Shown here piece by piece: positions 24,318 through 37,019 of a stretch of DNA of 64,000 nucleotides. This DNA comes from Ignelater luminosus. Taxonomy: Eukaryota; Arthropoda; Insecta; Coleoptera; Elateridae. Within the stretch, counting starts at the first letter, position 1; each line of letters starts with the position of its first letter. The notes under the pieces are model-generated. The model saw only the letters and a list, made by a program, of their open reading frames with translations, made no database searches and was not told the DNA's origin. The translations under genes and the position numbers were made by a program. Location of the stretch: the NCBI GenBank assembly GCA_011009095.1, contig VTPC01005933.1, positions 113,764-177,763 on the forward strand, read 5' to 3'.

Positions 24318-27300
24318 TTATGTAACTTATAGATCTTTGCTGTACTTACATATTAGTGAGTAGACAGTCTGAAACCTAACCCTATAGAAATGTTTCATAA
24401 AGAAACGTAATTTAAAGCCGACAATTACTACATAACTTTGTACTCTGCTAACATCTAATTCGTGTTGTACAATCAGTTTATAAAGTAGTGTCGCATAGTG
24501 TTTTATATTTTGATGTTTAATACCTACATATTACTAATGACAATAGATTAATACCCATATAATGTAAAAGTTGCCATTAAATCAGACATTTAATAATAAA
24601 ATATAAAGCATTTTCTGCAATTACTCAAATTAGGAAATAATAATTCTAACAGAACCCATCACTAATGTTACTTCAAGCTCATGCCGAAATAGCCAGCTTC
24701 AGTTGTGTACTTGTGTGGTTCTGGTCTAAATGGTTTGGCAAGTTAATATATCCATCGACTGGTTTCTACATTTTCAATTACATTGCTAATCACATCTCTC
24801 TTTCTTTCTTCCTCTTCCTTCTTATCTCTTGCGGGATTTGTGCAGCTCCCATTCAAAATTCCTATTCTTCCCGACTACGCAGATTCCGACTGAGGTCTAG
24901 ATTTTTTTCTTTCTTAATCTAACATACTTCTGTACTTGAATTTCATTCCTATCTTCTGAATTCCATTTATGATCTATTTTTTTTTCTTGCTTGCTTAAAC
25001 TGTATAAAATTTGGTCAACTTTTATTATGGGCCTTGTCTGCAAAGGACCACAAAAATTATTATATCAGTTTGAGTTAGTGTTTTTGATTGAAACAAACTT
25101 TTAACCTAAAATGTTATAAATTCGATACGTTTACTAAATGTCGCTCTCACGTTAGACATTTAAAGAATATTGTTCTAAGTGCTAATTCTATTAGCATTTT
25201 TATCGCAATTTTAACATTAATGTAATATTATAGCGCATTAACCAAACACTTCAATTATAAAGTGACACTTCTGGCATATTTTCAAGCGAGTGTGAAAATT
25301 TATTGTTGACTTACAAGTGTAAAGCATTTTGATGTAGATGCTATCCTTTTATAATTAAAAACATGTATTAGATATAAAAGAAATAAAATTCCGTAGGATA
25401 AATTTATAAATCATTCGAAAATAAATTCGAGCAATTAATTATCTGACATTTTTAATCAAGATGAGGTGGGGCGAATAATGCATTTTGAACGGGTGTTGCT
25501 CGTAACCGTGTTGCATATGTTAATTCCGAGTACTAATTCTATTGGAAGCAGTGGTAAAAAAAAAATACAAAAGAAAAAGTGCTTGGTTTAATCAAGAAAA
25601 GTTCAAAAGCTCGTTGCAATATACATTTTTATTGCTTTTTGTCTCCTCTTGTGTTACATTTATTACTGCTACTACTACAAGACCAGGATTACGTTCAGGT
25701 GGCAACAAAATTTAGTGTGCTCTTTTATTATTAGTGGTAATAAACAAGCAACCGCCTACAATATAATTTTTAATGGCTTTTCTTCATTTGTCATAACCTT
25801 TTCAAAATAGTAGAGTAGTATATCTCTCTTATAGGATAGTTTTATTACCGTCGTCTAACCTACGCATGACACACAGCACAATGTGCAATTACCCCTAGCT
25901 AGCAGTAGCCTTGACTCTTATTATTATTTATAATGTTAAGTATTTAATACGACGTTATCAAACATTACCTGACATACGGTATTATAAATCAATAGTAATA
26001 TAATATTACGGATATACATTATTGGAATTAGAAATGCTAATACTGTTCAACACTTTCCATTCGTCGTGTCGTCGGTAGGCTTCCCTTTATAAACGTGTTA
26101 CATAAAAAGGCATCCACTTTCCATTTAATCCCAAAAAGAATTATTGCGCAATAAAACAACATTAGTATTAATAAAATTAAGAATCAATTAGACAGGAACT
26201 AATTCGAGATTTTCTATTAAAGAAAGTTGCCACGGATTTTCATTACATTTTTGTTTCGTTTTTAAAAACAACTGTGAACTCACGAGCTCGTTGAGTATTA
26301 TAGGAATCCTTCGAATTCAACATCAATAGCAATAATCAATCATTAATAACAAATAAAATTTTGATTAGATCATTTAGATCTTTTCAACATTTATCAATTT
26401 ATCACATTTTTTTCCGAATGTCTTTTTAAGGAAGTTGTACCACATTAATTAATCAAACGTTTGGCGGAATAACATAAAAGAAAATATTTGGTTAAAGATT
26501 TTTTATGCGTATTCTCCAGTGCCTCATCTCTCTTAAAAGAAAAAGCCAGGACCGCTCGCGCATTCGTCATGCCTATTGCAAACCGACCATATACAATTTA
26601 TAATTGGAAAATAACCTGGGATCGAATCATCATTCCGTCTTAATAAACTTCTATTGGTTCGTTTAAATAATAGAAACTCGTGTAATTGCGGCAAACAAAA
26701 TTTAACACAAGTCAGTAGTAATGTTTGCGTTTTGCACTAATGATCGGGTAATCAGGTTTTAAATTAATGAATTCAAGATTTGTTAGTTAAGACAGTTAAC
26801 AAGAAATTTAATGTTTTATTACTGTATAGTAAATAATTATAATTTCCTGTTGTTTTTAACTCGGAAACTTTATAGATATCAAACATGCAAGCTTACTGTT
26901 AATAAAGTTTTTAACTACTAAATTATGAAAAAGGTAACGTCAATTTATGAAATATATGACCATCCTCTTGAAATATATATATATGTATTAGGTGTAGAGT
27001 AGTTAGACAAGATAACAACATAACAGAAATCATTAGACCAAATCTCTTTTAAAAGTGAACTGCTCTCATTTGTACTACTACGTACTAAAAGCCAGTTCTG
27101 AACGAGCTCATGAATCAGAATTAGAAACTAGCGACATGTTTACATTAATTTCTACACCCGCATTCCGGCTGATATATCGACATCTCTCGACTTCTCTCTT
27201 TTTTGCACGCTCACAAATCGATTGGGTTTATTCTTGTTGCGCCTCGTATAATAATAAGTTTTACTCGCACCCACACAACTTTCACTTAACAGCTGGCGTT

Positions 27301-27620
27301 TGTCTTTACAAGGGTAAAATAAAAGCAACACAAAAGACGTAAGAATTAATACATTGTTTTTGTATTATATTACTGTACTCAAATTGGGGTTACGCATGAA
27401 CATTGTGTTTTCAACTGGAAATAATTTAAGTTTCCCGTTTCAGGTTTGTATTTCCATTTAAAGTAATTAGGTATATTTGTTTTATATTTTCTTATTTCCA
27501 GTTATCGGGGTTTAAGTTTAAATATAATAAAACGTAACCATGTGACTAGTTAGGGTCGATTCTAGCAGACTACCTAATTTTAAAATAAAACCAAATGTTT
27601 TTCTTTACAATGAGACCTAC
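24318..27620. other. AT-rich intergenic stretch, no gene recognised
   Basis: No coding or RNA-gene signal was recognised. An (AT)n run lies at 26972-26984. The part 26500-26780 is less simple in composition and may hold a conserved non-coding element; nothing in it is decisive. Confidence 0.5.
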
Positions 27621-27718
27621 ATCATGGGTGAGTTGTCGAAAATATTTGTTTACGATAGAACTATGCTAATTTCCAAAAAGTTAACAGATATCTGTCTTAT
27701 AATGTTTAAACCTACTAA

Positions 27719-27806
27719 TGACAACAATTTTATGTGTACAACTGGAAATTCTGCAACTAGTTGCCTGTGTTCTGCAATTGGAACACATCATAATTGTAAG
27801 TCTGGT
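27719..27806. repeat. Short dispersed repeat, copy A (paralogue 35446-35532)
   Basis: Both copies share CTAC-AA-GACAACA, then TTATGTG-ACAACTGGAAATT and, further on, a related ACACAT--TAATT block. The family is unknown. A GTAAGT donor-like motif follows here only. Confidence 0.6.
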
Positions 27807-28194
27807 TTGCTATGATCGCTTGAATTTAATGGAAGTATAATTTTTCTTCACCCCAAACTGTTTTGACCTGAAATGCTTTTTCCTCTAGAAAGATAACCAC
27901 GAATAGGAATTGTTCAATTACAAAGTTTTCCAAATTTGATCGAAATTTGATAGAAGTGTCTTTACTCAAATGGTAAAGCACAACTGTTAATATTAATGCT
28001 GTTTTCTTTAAATTTTAGTCAATCAGCAAAATCAATATTTCTTGGAGATTCGAAACTGATCAATAAGTGACTGTTCAAAATGGCAATTTAAACTTTCAAA
28101 AATGCCTGTTTCGAAATCTGAAGATTAGTGAAATTGTATCAAAAATTTCCCTGGACACAAAGCTTGAAAATGGCTCGACTGTTTGCTACAGAAG

Positions 28195-28525
28195 CTACAG
28201 AATTTCTTTTGTTTTTTTTAGACAAATACTCTATAGCTCGGGGATGGATTGCTATTAATGATAAAAAAGTGGCTTTCAATCAATTTTTGTTTTTCTTTAA
28301 ATTAGATATCCTGTATTTCAGAAATGGGTTTTCTAATCGAGATGGAACTTGTTGGCAGTCGTAATGGAATGGCTTTGAAACAATCCAGACATCACCGATC
28401 ATCCTTTGCTTTTTTTCTTAACATATATCTCGTATCTCAAGAACAGTTAGTACTATCGAGGTGGGACTTGCATTGTTAGAAGTGGTGGGAGAGTTGCTTT
28501 CAGATGAACCGATGGTCTTTTTTGA
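28195..28525. repeat. Three degenerate tandem units of about 80-120 bp
   Basis: Units starting near 28205, 28288 and 28403 each contain TTT(C)TT(T/A)A-A-ATAT--C-(G/T)TAT, a GAACAG/GAAATGGG-like block, and a TCGAG-TGG-ACTTG-like block, followed by AGT-GTAATGG or similar. Similarity is strongest between units 2 and 3. Confidence 0.55.
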
Positions 28526-30608
28526 CAGATACAAGAGCTAATGCAAGCATGTGATGTTCTTTTCCAATTGTCTGTATTGTTGTCCTTTACGTCATGCATG
28601 TCATCGTGTTATTTTTGGTGTCCTCTTCTTCCATCCTTTCCATTTGTCCCAGTCATCCCATTCTTTTTATTTTTACAGTTTCTCTCTCTCCATATAAGGT
28701 TTTTAGTCCTCCATTTGTTCTTCTTCACGTATCCCGTTCTTTAAGTTTATCGAAATGTGATTAGTTTTGTTTTTGTTCCGATTTTCTTCTTTGCATCTTC
28801 TTTTGCAACTTGTGTTCTTAAACGCTCGAATGCTCTGTGCTCTGTCATATGCTTATTATTTGACTTAAGGCTTACTTGTTCTTCGGTTTCGTCAAATCCT
28901 TGGCCTACAATTATCGTCTTATTTATATTTATCTGCAGACTTGTACTTGCTGCTGACCATTAGGCATCGTAGTTCCTTCAAAGTTTATTTATTAAGGTAA
29001 CATTGTCATATTGCTGATTACGCCTAGATATAGTACCATTTCTATTTATTACAGATTCTCAAATGAAGTTTTTCTAAGACTTAGGTCCGATTGCATCAAT
29101 GATTTGATTATTGCTGGTTAAAATTGATTGCAGATCAAAAACCACATTTTATTGGCCTTCATTCATCAGTGAATTTAAAGGGAAATCCAATCGTTGATGT
29201 AATCGGCTCCAATTATGTCAAATGATTCTGCCACTTTTCCATTACTTGCACCTTGTTTGTAGTTTTATTGTTAGTCAATTTACTAAATCTATGAGCTTTC
29301 AGGTTCCTGTTTATCAAACTTGAAACTTAAGTTTTGATAGTCTTTAATGACTCCACAACAACTTTGTGCTACAGTAACAAAATCTAGTATGCATCCATTT
29401 GACTTAATCTGTCAAAACTATCTTTGTCCCAAAAGTACTTTTGGAGCGAGAAGACCGCTCTCCATATTTTATACAAAAATGTACTTGGATCTCTGATGGT
29501 TTTTGGAGTTTTCCCAGAAAGTCTGTCTGTTTATGAAAATAACTGAGGGGGCAAGATTCTTCCCAAATAAAACAGGCTATGTAACGGCTGCGTTAGATTT
29601 CAGAAATTTCTTTAGGCAAAGAAGTTCTGGAAATTAAAAGAGCCCTCTACCTCCAAAACCACCCTTAGAACAAAATCAATTTCTACAAAGTGCAAATAAA
29701 GGCCTTGATATGTAGTGCATACCAAATTTCGTTACTGCAGCATAACCTGTTGTGGAGTTATTAAAAAAAGTCGTCTTGTTTAGCACAACTTTCAGGCGGA
29801 CAACATTTTATTTAGGTTTTGTCTTATTTCTTGTTGTAAAATAACCATCTTATTATATTTGATCCATGCAATCTAGATATTCCAAAGCTATATAGCTTTT
29901 TTATTGCAGTTTTGACAAGAGATGAAGGTAAATATCAGCTATTCTTCTTTCCTTCCGTTTGTATCCCAGCTTAATACATGGTCTAAACTGAATAAGGGCA
30001 TTTTGAGTATTTCAAGCATTTTCATTATTTCAAGCAAACGAGTGCTTGGTGCTTTCCATTGTAATTGCGTTTGACGCTTTCAGTAATTGATATAAAATTT
30101 AACAGAGCTTAGATCACTTTCAGAATGATTCCAGCATCTTACGAATGCTTGAAGCACTTTTTAGTATTTCAAGGGTTGAGCAATTTCATGACGTCTTGAA
30201 GCACTTTCACAAGAATTCGAAGCGCTTCTGCAAGAAATTAAAGTATTTATATAGACTTGATGCTATCAGCAAGTTGTGCTCGGTCATCCGGGATCTAATT
30301 TTCAATTATTTAGTAATGGTGCTTTTAGTTTTCGATTACTGTGCTTGGTAATTAATCTAATTACTTCTTTCGATTTGGTGCCTAGTAATTCATCTCATTG
30401 TCAGTGCTTTTGCCAGCTCTGTACACAGTAATTTTACTGATTGAGACAACAATTCAAATATTATTTCCTCTAGTCCCTGCTTTAGCATGTGGGATGCTTT
30501 TAGTTATTGGTATGCAAGGATTTCTTCTTTTCATAATAATAAAATATTACTAATAACAGATTTCAAGGAAGGATTTCAACAAAGTTGGTTTATGCCCGTA
30601 CTCACTTC
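28526..30608. other. Intergenic stretch, pyrimidine-rich then repeat-like
   Basis: 28541-28963 is T/C-rich, so its open frames are Phe/Leu-rich and not convincing genes. 29990-30250 contains several copies of AAGCACTTT and TTTCAAGCA-type words, a weak internal repetition. No gene is recognised. Confidence 0.5.
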
Positions 30609-30616
30609 TCCTTCTC

Positions 30617-31556
30617 CAGGGGCGTAGCTACGCAAAATTTTACTGTAGGCAAGTCGGCATTTCTGCGCCCCCTTCACCCTAGAGTACTAATAGTGAAAAA
30701 AACTATTTTACTGCATGACGTTTTAAAAATAAATTCGCCATTTTTATAGACATACAGTCTGTGATGGATCTCTCTATAGAGATTAGGGCTGTATGAGACA
30801 GTCTTCCTTGAGAGACAGCTGATCTTAAAAACTTTTAATTAGTTTAATTTGGAAAACGATCTTTCACATGAGGCACTCGTGACAGGTATGTAAAGTTAAG
30901 AATATTTGTATTGCTATAGAAAAATTGGGATACTCAACAAGTAAATCAAATTTATTCAAATTTTGAAATATTTCAAAAGGAGATTGGCTTTGAGATTTGA
31001 AAAGCTTCTGGACCTGGAATCTGAAACTTCCAGCATTTTCAGGAACTTTGCGGGATCCAACTCCCTCAAATATCTTTAATACATTTTTTAAAAACGACGC
31101 ACCATTTAAAAATTCAAAATCAGCCGAGAGTTTATTTAACTTTTCGTAACGATAACATAATTGGGAAATTATGGAATCCACAACTTGAAGTATTATTTGC
31201 CTTTGCTAGACATCTGGAGTCGAGTTAGAGTCAGTTGCAAGCTCTTCAGGCATTCTTTTGATGTTGCTTTTGCGCACTTCTTTGAGTTCTATGGGAATAT
31301 CACAATTCTGGCATATATCCTTAGCAGCTCTCTGTTTTAGCAAAACAATCGTTTCTGTAATTCTTGATTTCTTCCAGTAATCTTTTAATATATTTGCATA
31401 TAATATCAACTGTTACATTCTTCTTTTGTACCAAAAGATTTTACTTTATTATTTTTTGCAAAACAGAATGCCAAAAACCAAAGTAATCACAAATTCGTGT
31501 TGCCTAAGGTTGTTTTGAAAATTTTTCGCCTCTGCCTACCCCTAGCTACGACCCTG
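30617..31556 (-). mobile_element. hAT transposon remnant, copy 2 (same family as 18201-20011)
   Basis: The left end CAGGGGCGTAGCTACG (30617) and the following AAAATTTTACT-TAGGCAAG and TAGTGAAAAAA-CTATTTTA blocks match hAT copy 1. The right end, read on the minus strand, starts CCAGGGTCGTAGCTAGG (about 31556). Flanking octamers TCCTTCTC and GTAATGGC do not match, so the duplication is lost or the copy is rearranged. It retains the C-terminal part of the transposase, the part missing from copy 1. Confidence 0.85.
30750..31409 (-). pseudogene. hAT transposase, C-terminal dimerisation region, broken
   Basis: Two minus-strand frames, 31206-31409 and 30864-31181, lie in the order expected for a ZMYM1-like hAT protein. 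The second ends YPNFSIAIQIFLTLHTCHECLM, matching the start of the hAT C-terminal dimerisation domain (Y-N---A--I-LTLPV--AS-ERSF-like). After a stop, the continuing frame still shows KLIKSF and SLKEDCLIQP--L-REI (about 30750-30860), the usual end of that domain. Several nonsense codons interrupt it. The zinc-finger and catalytic regions are absent. Confidence 0.82.
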
Positions 31557-31559
31557 GTA

Positions 31560-31650
31560 ATGGCTTCGTTAATAATGGAGAGCAAAGCTCGAACTCGAAC
31601 CACTGATGGTGGTTTGTCGGAGAGTGCGATCCAAGCCATCTATAAACAAA
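31560..31650. repeat. Short block of the ~44-bp minisatellite family
   Basis: Directly after hAT copy 2, GGAGAGCAAAGCTCGAAC and GATGGTGGTTTGTCGGAGAG match units of the arrays at 21421 and 37180-38010. Confidence 0.5.
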
Positions 31651-31659
31651 TTTCAGTCC

Positions 31660-34600
31660 AATCGGGATTGTTTCGATTTCTATTCCAAGAAGGTTAAAAG
31701 AACAGAGGCGTTGTAGCGCGAATGGCCAGCCCACAGGCCTAGATCTCGGTAGGAGCCGCAAAACTAGGGAGAGCCTAGCCTCAATGAATTATTATTCAAA
31801 GTCTGAGTGATAAACACTGTAAAGGAAATGGTTTGGTTATAGCAGGCTGTATAAGAAAGTAATGTTTCAAAGTTATAAAGAAATCAGTAACTTTAAAAAC
31901 TTGACGCAAATGATAAGATGGAGAGAATAAAATATGCAACTTGTGCATAACATTACCCAAAAAGTACGAAAAAACTACTATCACAGCAATAGAAACAATA
32001 ACAACAGGCTAAGTTAGTAAGAAGTTACAATTTCGAAAAGTTAGATTTCCAAAATCAAGAGAATCGGGAAGACTGATTTATTTATTTATTTATTTACATT
32101 TCAACACTTACTGCTGCTAATAATTAAAAATATTCTCAGATTACAGATGATTTCGTCTAGCCTCTCAAGCCCAAAGACGAAATTTCGTCAAATTGGAAGG
32201 AATTCATCATCAAATAATTCAATAGCTAGCAGAATAAAATGTAACAATGGTGGACAGTTGATTCCAAAGCAATTTAAAAATGATCATCCATCTAGATCAA
32301 TAACATTAAGGTATACAACAGTGTTCATTGATGCTGAGCTACTTACATGTTGAACAGATCGCCCATAAATTCAGTCAATGCGTGGTGAAATTACATCGAA
32401 AATATGGAAAGTAGATTTATTGGAATTTGGAGTATTTGGCTGTAAAACATGGGCATGGGACATAGGTTTTACCAAAATCGAAAAAACAGCTTTTGAAACA
32501 AAAATGATTGAATATTGCAATAATGAAAGCAAGAAAGATTTGGCCCCCTAGACACGTTCGCATATTTTACAGTTGCAAAATGCCAAAACTAAATTATTTA
32601 GTTAAGTCTCTGCCTAAAGCTATTCTTTACTAGTAGATCTACACTTATAGAGCTAATTCGACTCCGGAATAAAAGTTTACCTACTCCTGATATAGACTAT
32701 GGATATTAAAGAAAATAAAATCATTAGTGCTTGCGGTGTGGTGAGAGGTTGCGTTAAGAATTTAGAATAAAACTATGATTGGTATGCTAATATAAAGAAA
32801 TTCAGGAATTTCCAGAAATAGAAATATTTTGGATAAGTATCATCTGAAATTATAGTTCAAATCTTGAATTAATTTTAAAATGTGGAAATTATAAAAATGG
32901 GAATGTTTGATAATTCCGAGCGTAATTCAAATTCAAATATAGGAAATTTACAAAAATGACCAAAAGACTCAATTACCCAATCGTTTTAGAAATTGATGAA
33001 TTTCCATTTTAGGGCAACCTCCGAGTTTCTAAAGAATTAAGCATTTTCAGATTTTATTAAAAAGATAGTATACCTATTGAAAGCTTAAAATATCTTGTAT
33101 AAGAAAACAAACTGGAAAATTGCAGATCTACAAGACGTAATCGAAGATAAATAGATTTGTAAATGTGAACCTTTACGACTATTACTAATTGCTGTGCAGT
33201 AAATGTAAGCACCCCATTGTCTGAGCTTTATAAACCGAAGAAGAGCTTTATTTCTGTACAAAGAATTTTATCATCACTGATACTAGAAATCGCTTTTAGC
33301 CATGGAAGTGTTTATAGAGCATTGAACTGCCTAAACATACTTATTATATCGATATTAGTTGGTGTTGAAAGGCCATAATTCACAACTGTAAGCGCTTACT
33401 TTACAATAAATGTAGCATTGTTCAGACTATGATTTATTGTAGGAGAATGCAAATCATTCTTGTACCCCTGGTAGTATACTGTATGTTATATAAAATCTCT
33501 ATCGTTTTATATTTATTATTTTTCGAAAATACATTTCGTATCGTTCTCTATATTAAAATTTAAACTTACTACGACTCCTCTTCTTGGTTAGTTAAATAAC
33601 GCTCTTTTTATGTTCTCGGAACAATGACTTCTCCAAGCTGGGATCTCTCTTCGTTGGTATTTCACAAATTAATGCTAACTACAGACCAAACACTATTAGA
33701 TTATTATCCTCGTTAATACAATAGCCGCCTTGTATTTGAAGTAATATTTTATTTACTTTTTCATTTAACATCATCCAAATAGATGTGACGTGCTTGTGTA
33801 CTTTCGGTGGAATGCTTTCTGTTGATATTTAAATCAACAATTGCTTACATTCTGTAGCAACCATGCGGAGATTTAAATGAACGATAAGCAAACATACGTC
33901 TTTTATGAAATGATATCCACACCTTCCGTTAATTCGATAAAATTTATAAATAAAATTAATTTTAAAAGGAAGCCGATAATTTATATTAAATTTCCATTCG
34001 AATTTCTGGACACCGTGTGTTGTTCGATTAGATATGGTTTTTACAGCACGCATTAAGTTTATTTCAATGGCTGATATTAATTCTTCTAATGACTTGTTGC
34101 GGTTTTCTCTTCCTTCTCTTTATACCACTACTAAATTCGCTATCTTAAAAGCTCTTAAGCAAACGTAATAAACGGCGCACTATTTATAAAATCTGGCAGT
34201 CAGCTTCCTTGCTTCACCTCACGGTTAAACCATTTCGTTTTTATGGCAATTGGTGAACCGATTCGGATTCGTTTTACTGCCACTTATATATCCACAGATA
34301 TAAAAATACTTGAAAATCGAAACTTTTTGGCCCATGGGCGCACATATACAATGTACTTGTGAAATGGGCGGTAAATCCGAGCAACAAATAATACCTTTTT
34401 AATACCCCCTTTTGCTGCTACACGAATTTTACGATTTGGTTTTTATTAGCGATTATGTTTATGTAGTTTCTTACGAAATCGGAATTTAAATTTAAAATGC
34501 ATTGAAAGTGAAGTAAAATCCGATATTCTGAATACTTTCACGTGAATTTATGCAAAAGTCACTTTTAGACGTGTATTCACGTTTCAACCCCACGTTTAAG

Positions 34601-35640
34601 ACCTACATACATGTTTAATGTATAATAGTTTATGGTGGTCTTTAAATGAAAGCTATAACAGAACAAGGATTTCGAATTGAGGAATGAAAAAATGTTGAAT
34701 TCCGATATTTCTCTGAGAAACACTAGTTTACATCGGTTGTAAGAGCCGCGGCAAGTTTACAAATGACTTCTATTAGGACTTCATGCGTTATAAAAACTTC
34801 GACAAATACGTTGTGTGTATTTATTGATCAAAGATTGCTTATCTTTACTAGTTGGGCTGGTTTTTACTATTAATTGGAGCAAAGGGATTTCACAGCGTAT
34901 CAAGGATTTTTTTATTGCTGTGCAAAGAACATCAAGATTGAAATATTGATGGTTTTCAATGCAAATAATATGAACAATTTTAGTGTAAATTTTTACATTT
35001 GCAATTGCTCATAGTTTTACTTTTTCTATTTTATTTAATAATCCTTTTTACACATTGTGGAAAATTCATAAATAGTTTATAATATAAAATACATATATCA
35101 ATATATATATATATATTGCAGTGGTATTAAACTACAGTAAGTCCCAGAATTTTATTATGTAAAACTGTCTTATTTTAATCATAACCTATTCAAAACCGAG
35201 TTTTTGGATTTTAACACAATTTTTGCTTATTTTCCTTGATTTATTTATTTTAAACAGATCTAGTTTTGTGTTAATTTTAAAATGTTCGACACATCACGGG
35301 TTTAATGGATTTAGGAAATAGATGACTGTGTGGTTATTATCATCGAGAAAATGTTTCGTGCTCTATATCATTGAGCTTACTTTGATTAATTTATAATTAA
35401 TAATAATAATAATTGTGCTATGTGATTTATATTTAATATTTGCATCTACCAAAGACAACACACTTATGTGCACAACTGGAAATTCTGTAATCTTCTGTGA
35501 TTCTAACACATGGTAATTACAGTTGTGCGTGTAGCATAAACTAATCTTGCTATGTTTCAGGGTTATAGTAATGCAGTAATTACTCATCTCTATGCAGTCT
35601 AGAAGCTGTCAGTAAACTGAGTTTGAAGACTATTAATCAA
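31660..35640. other. Intergenic stretch with simple repeats, no gene recognised
   Basis: It contains a (TTTA)n run at 32077-32096 and an (AT)n run around 35101-35115. 32100-33480 has the mixed texture of old repeats, but I find no RT or transposase motif. 33830-34560 is AT-rich with many homeodomain-like TTAATT/TTTAT words. Confidence 0.5.
35446..35532. repeat. Short dispersed repeat, copy B (paralogue 27719-27806)
   Basis: See the paralogue; the shared core here is TTATGTGCACAACTGGAAATT near 35465-35485. Confidence 0.6.
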
Positions 35641-35913
35641 CGGTTGTGGATCACAGTAATGCAGAGCATTGGATGTCTATTTCGGCTCGACATACCGATC
35701 CAGGTTTTCAGATTGAGAGCAATTTCTTCGAAAACAAACAACAGCACCGTTTCCTCAGTCTTGTAATGTCCTTAAAACTTACTTTTCGAATGAAAAGGTT
35801 CAACATAAATGCCTGTCGCTTGTTTTTGCAAGTACCCTTACAAACATTTTTTGTTTTTTGTATCATAGCAATTTTTTCCATTTTCCAGATTGTTGTTTCC
35901 CTCCCAGCATCTA

Positions 35914-36510
35914 CAGTTCTGTGCAAATTAGTTGAGACAAACAGAAAAATTAAAGACATCCAAAGCCTAATATGAAATGTGACCTCAGTTGGCCTTAATT
36001 ATCTACAGTTCCCTCTGTAACACGTTACTATCATTTCTCCAATGGAATCAAGAGTCTCTGATTTGGAAGTTGTGAAACAGCCCCAAAACATCACGTTTGG
36101 TGAATGTTTTGGCGCCAATTGAATATAGCCCACCGAAGAGGTTTTTTTAGGAAAAATCATTTTCCTCCACTGCTTTACAGTCAGCTTGCCCAGAATAATT
36201 TTTTATTTCTTTTGGATGTCAAGAGCTGCTTTTTCGTCGTACTTAAAGAGACTACAGGGTCAAGGTGGAAGTGTCTACATCTACCCCACAAAACGCAATT
36301 TCTGTTTTGATGTCACCGCTGGTCTTCTTAGAGTCTACGTTAATCATTCTTCTAAACATAGTTTTTCTCTTTCTCCTATAGCACCCTTTTCTTGGCGTGC
36401 CCACGCACCCGTGTCTTCATGCATCCTGACAATCCTTGACAAACTGGATTTCCAAACGCCAACCTCATCTACCATCTTTCTTACGCTTATCTCTGTATCT
36501 TAATTGACAG
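35914..36510 (-). mobile_element. Tc1-like transposon remnant
   Basis: A TA (35912-35913) precedes a Tc1-like terminus CAGTTCTGTGCAAATTAG at 35914. The interior is a decayed transposase on the minus strand. I found no convincing opposite terminus, so the right boundary is only the limit of recognisable protein. Confidence 0.8.
35990..36508 (-). pseudogene. Tc1-like (DD34E-type) transposase, 5'-truncated and broken
   Basis: From right to left the minus strand shows a paired-like helix-turn-helix end (LSRIVRMHEDTGAW), then DSKKTSGDIKTEI with a following VDVDTSTL (second DNA-binding motif), then LTVKQWRKMIFPKK, where Tc1 proteins have ---WRKVIFSDES with the first catalytic Asp, then HSPNVMFWGCFTTS, matching the conserved VMVWGCFS block. 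In the catalytic block the Ser-Asp-Glu is replaced by Pro-Lys-Lys. Several stops and frameshifts occur, and the second and third catalytic residues are not recognisable. It is inactive. Confidence 0.8.
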
Positions 36511-37019
36511 CAATAATATTTGCTCTTTTACAAGGTATGATATCAGTAGCAAACAAGAAACTTTTCTCACTTTTAGCTGATGGCTATGTAACAACAAACA
36601 ACGTTAGGCACTCGTTAACTTTCTACAACTGAAGCAGCACGAGCCCAATCTTGATTTTCGCTTCAATTTCAAATGTAATTTTTGTGTCTACATTGTTCGT
36701 ACAGAAAAGAGAGTAGTGACGATCGGGTGGGGGGACAGGGATGAACACCAAAATGTGCAAGTTTCAAGTTTTTCGTTGTTATTTTCAGTGTCAGATTCGA
36801 TGGAAGAGTTTATCTTCCTACTACCACTGGACGGTAGTAGAGAAGAAGGGCAAAGGAACGAATAACTTGAAAATTAAAGTTTTCTCGGCAATCAAGGCAT
36901 TTTGCAAAACAAGAGAGGGACTACAAAATTTCAGACCAAAATAGAAACTTTGGAAACAAAATGTAGCAGAAACGATATGATGATCAACTCCAAACATCTT
37001 CTGCACAAATTTACTTCCG
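36511..37019. other. No gene recognised
   Basis: A short ORF at 36741-36944 has no recognisable motif. This piece lies between the Tc1 remnant and the compound repeat. Confidence 0.4.

Noticed and set aside
28541..28963. Two overlapping-range ORFs rich in Phe, Leu, Ser and Val that look like membrane proteins
   Set aside because: They arise from T/C-rich low-complexity DNA; composition explains the hydrophobicity.
36597..36629. Possible right terminus of the Tc1 remnant
   Set aside because: Similarity to the inverse of the left end is weak and there is no flanking TA.
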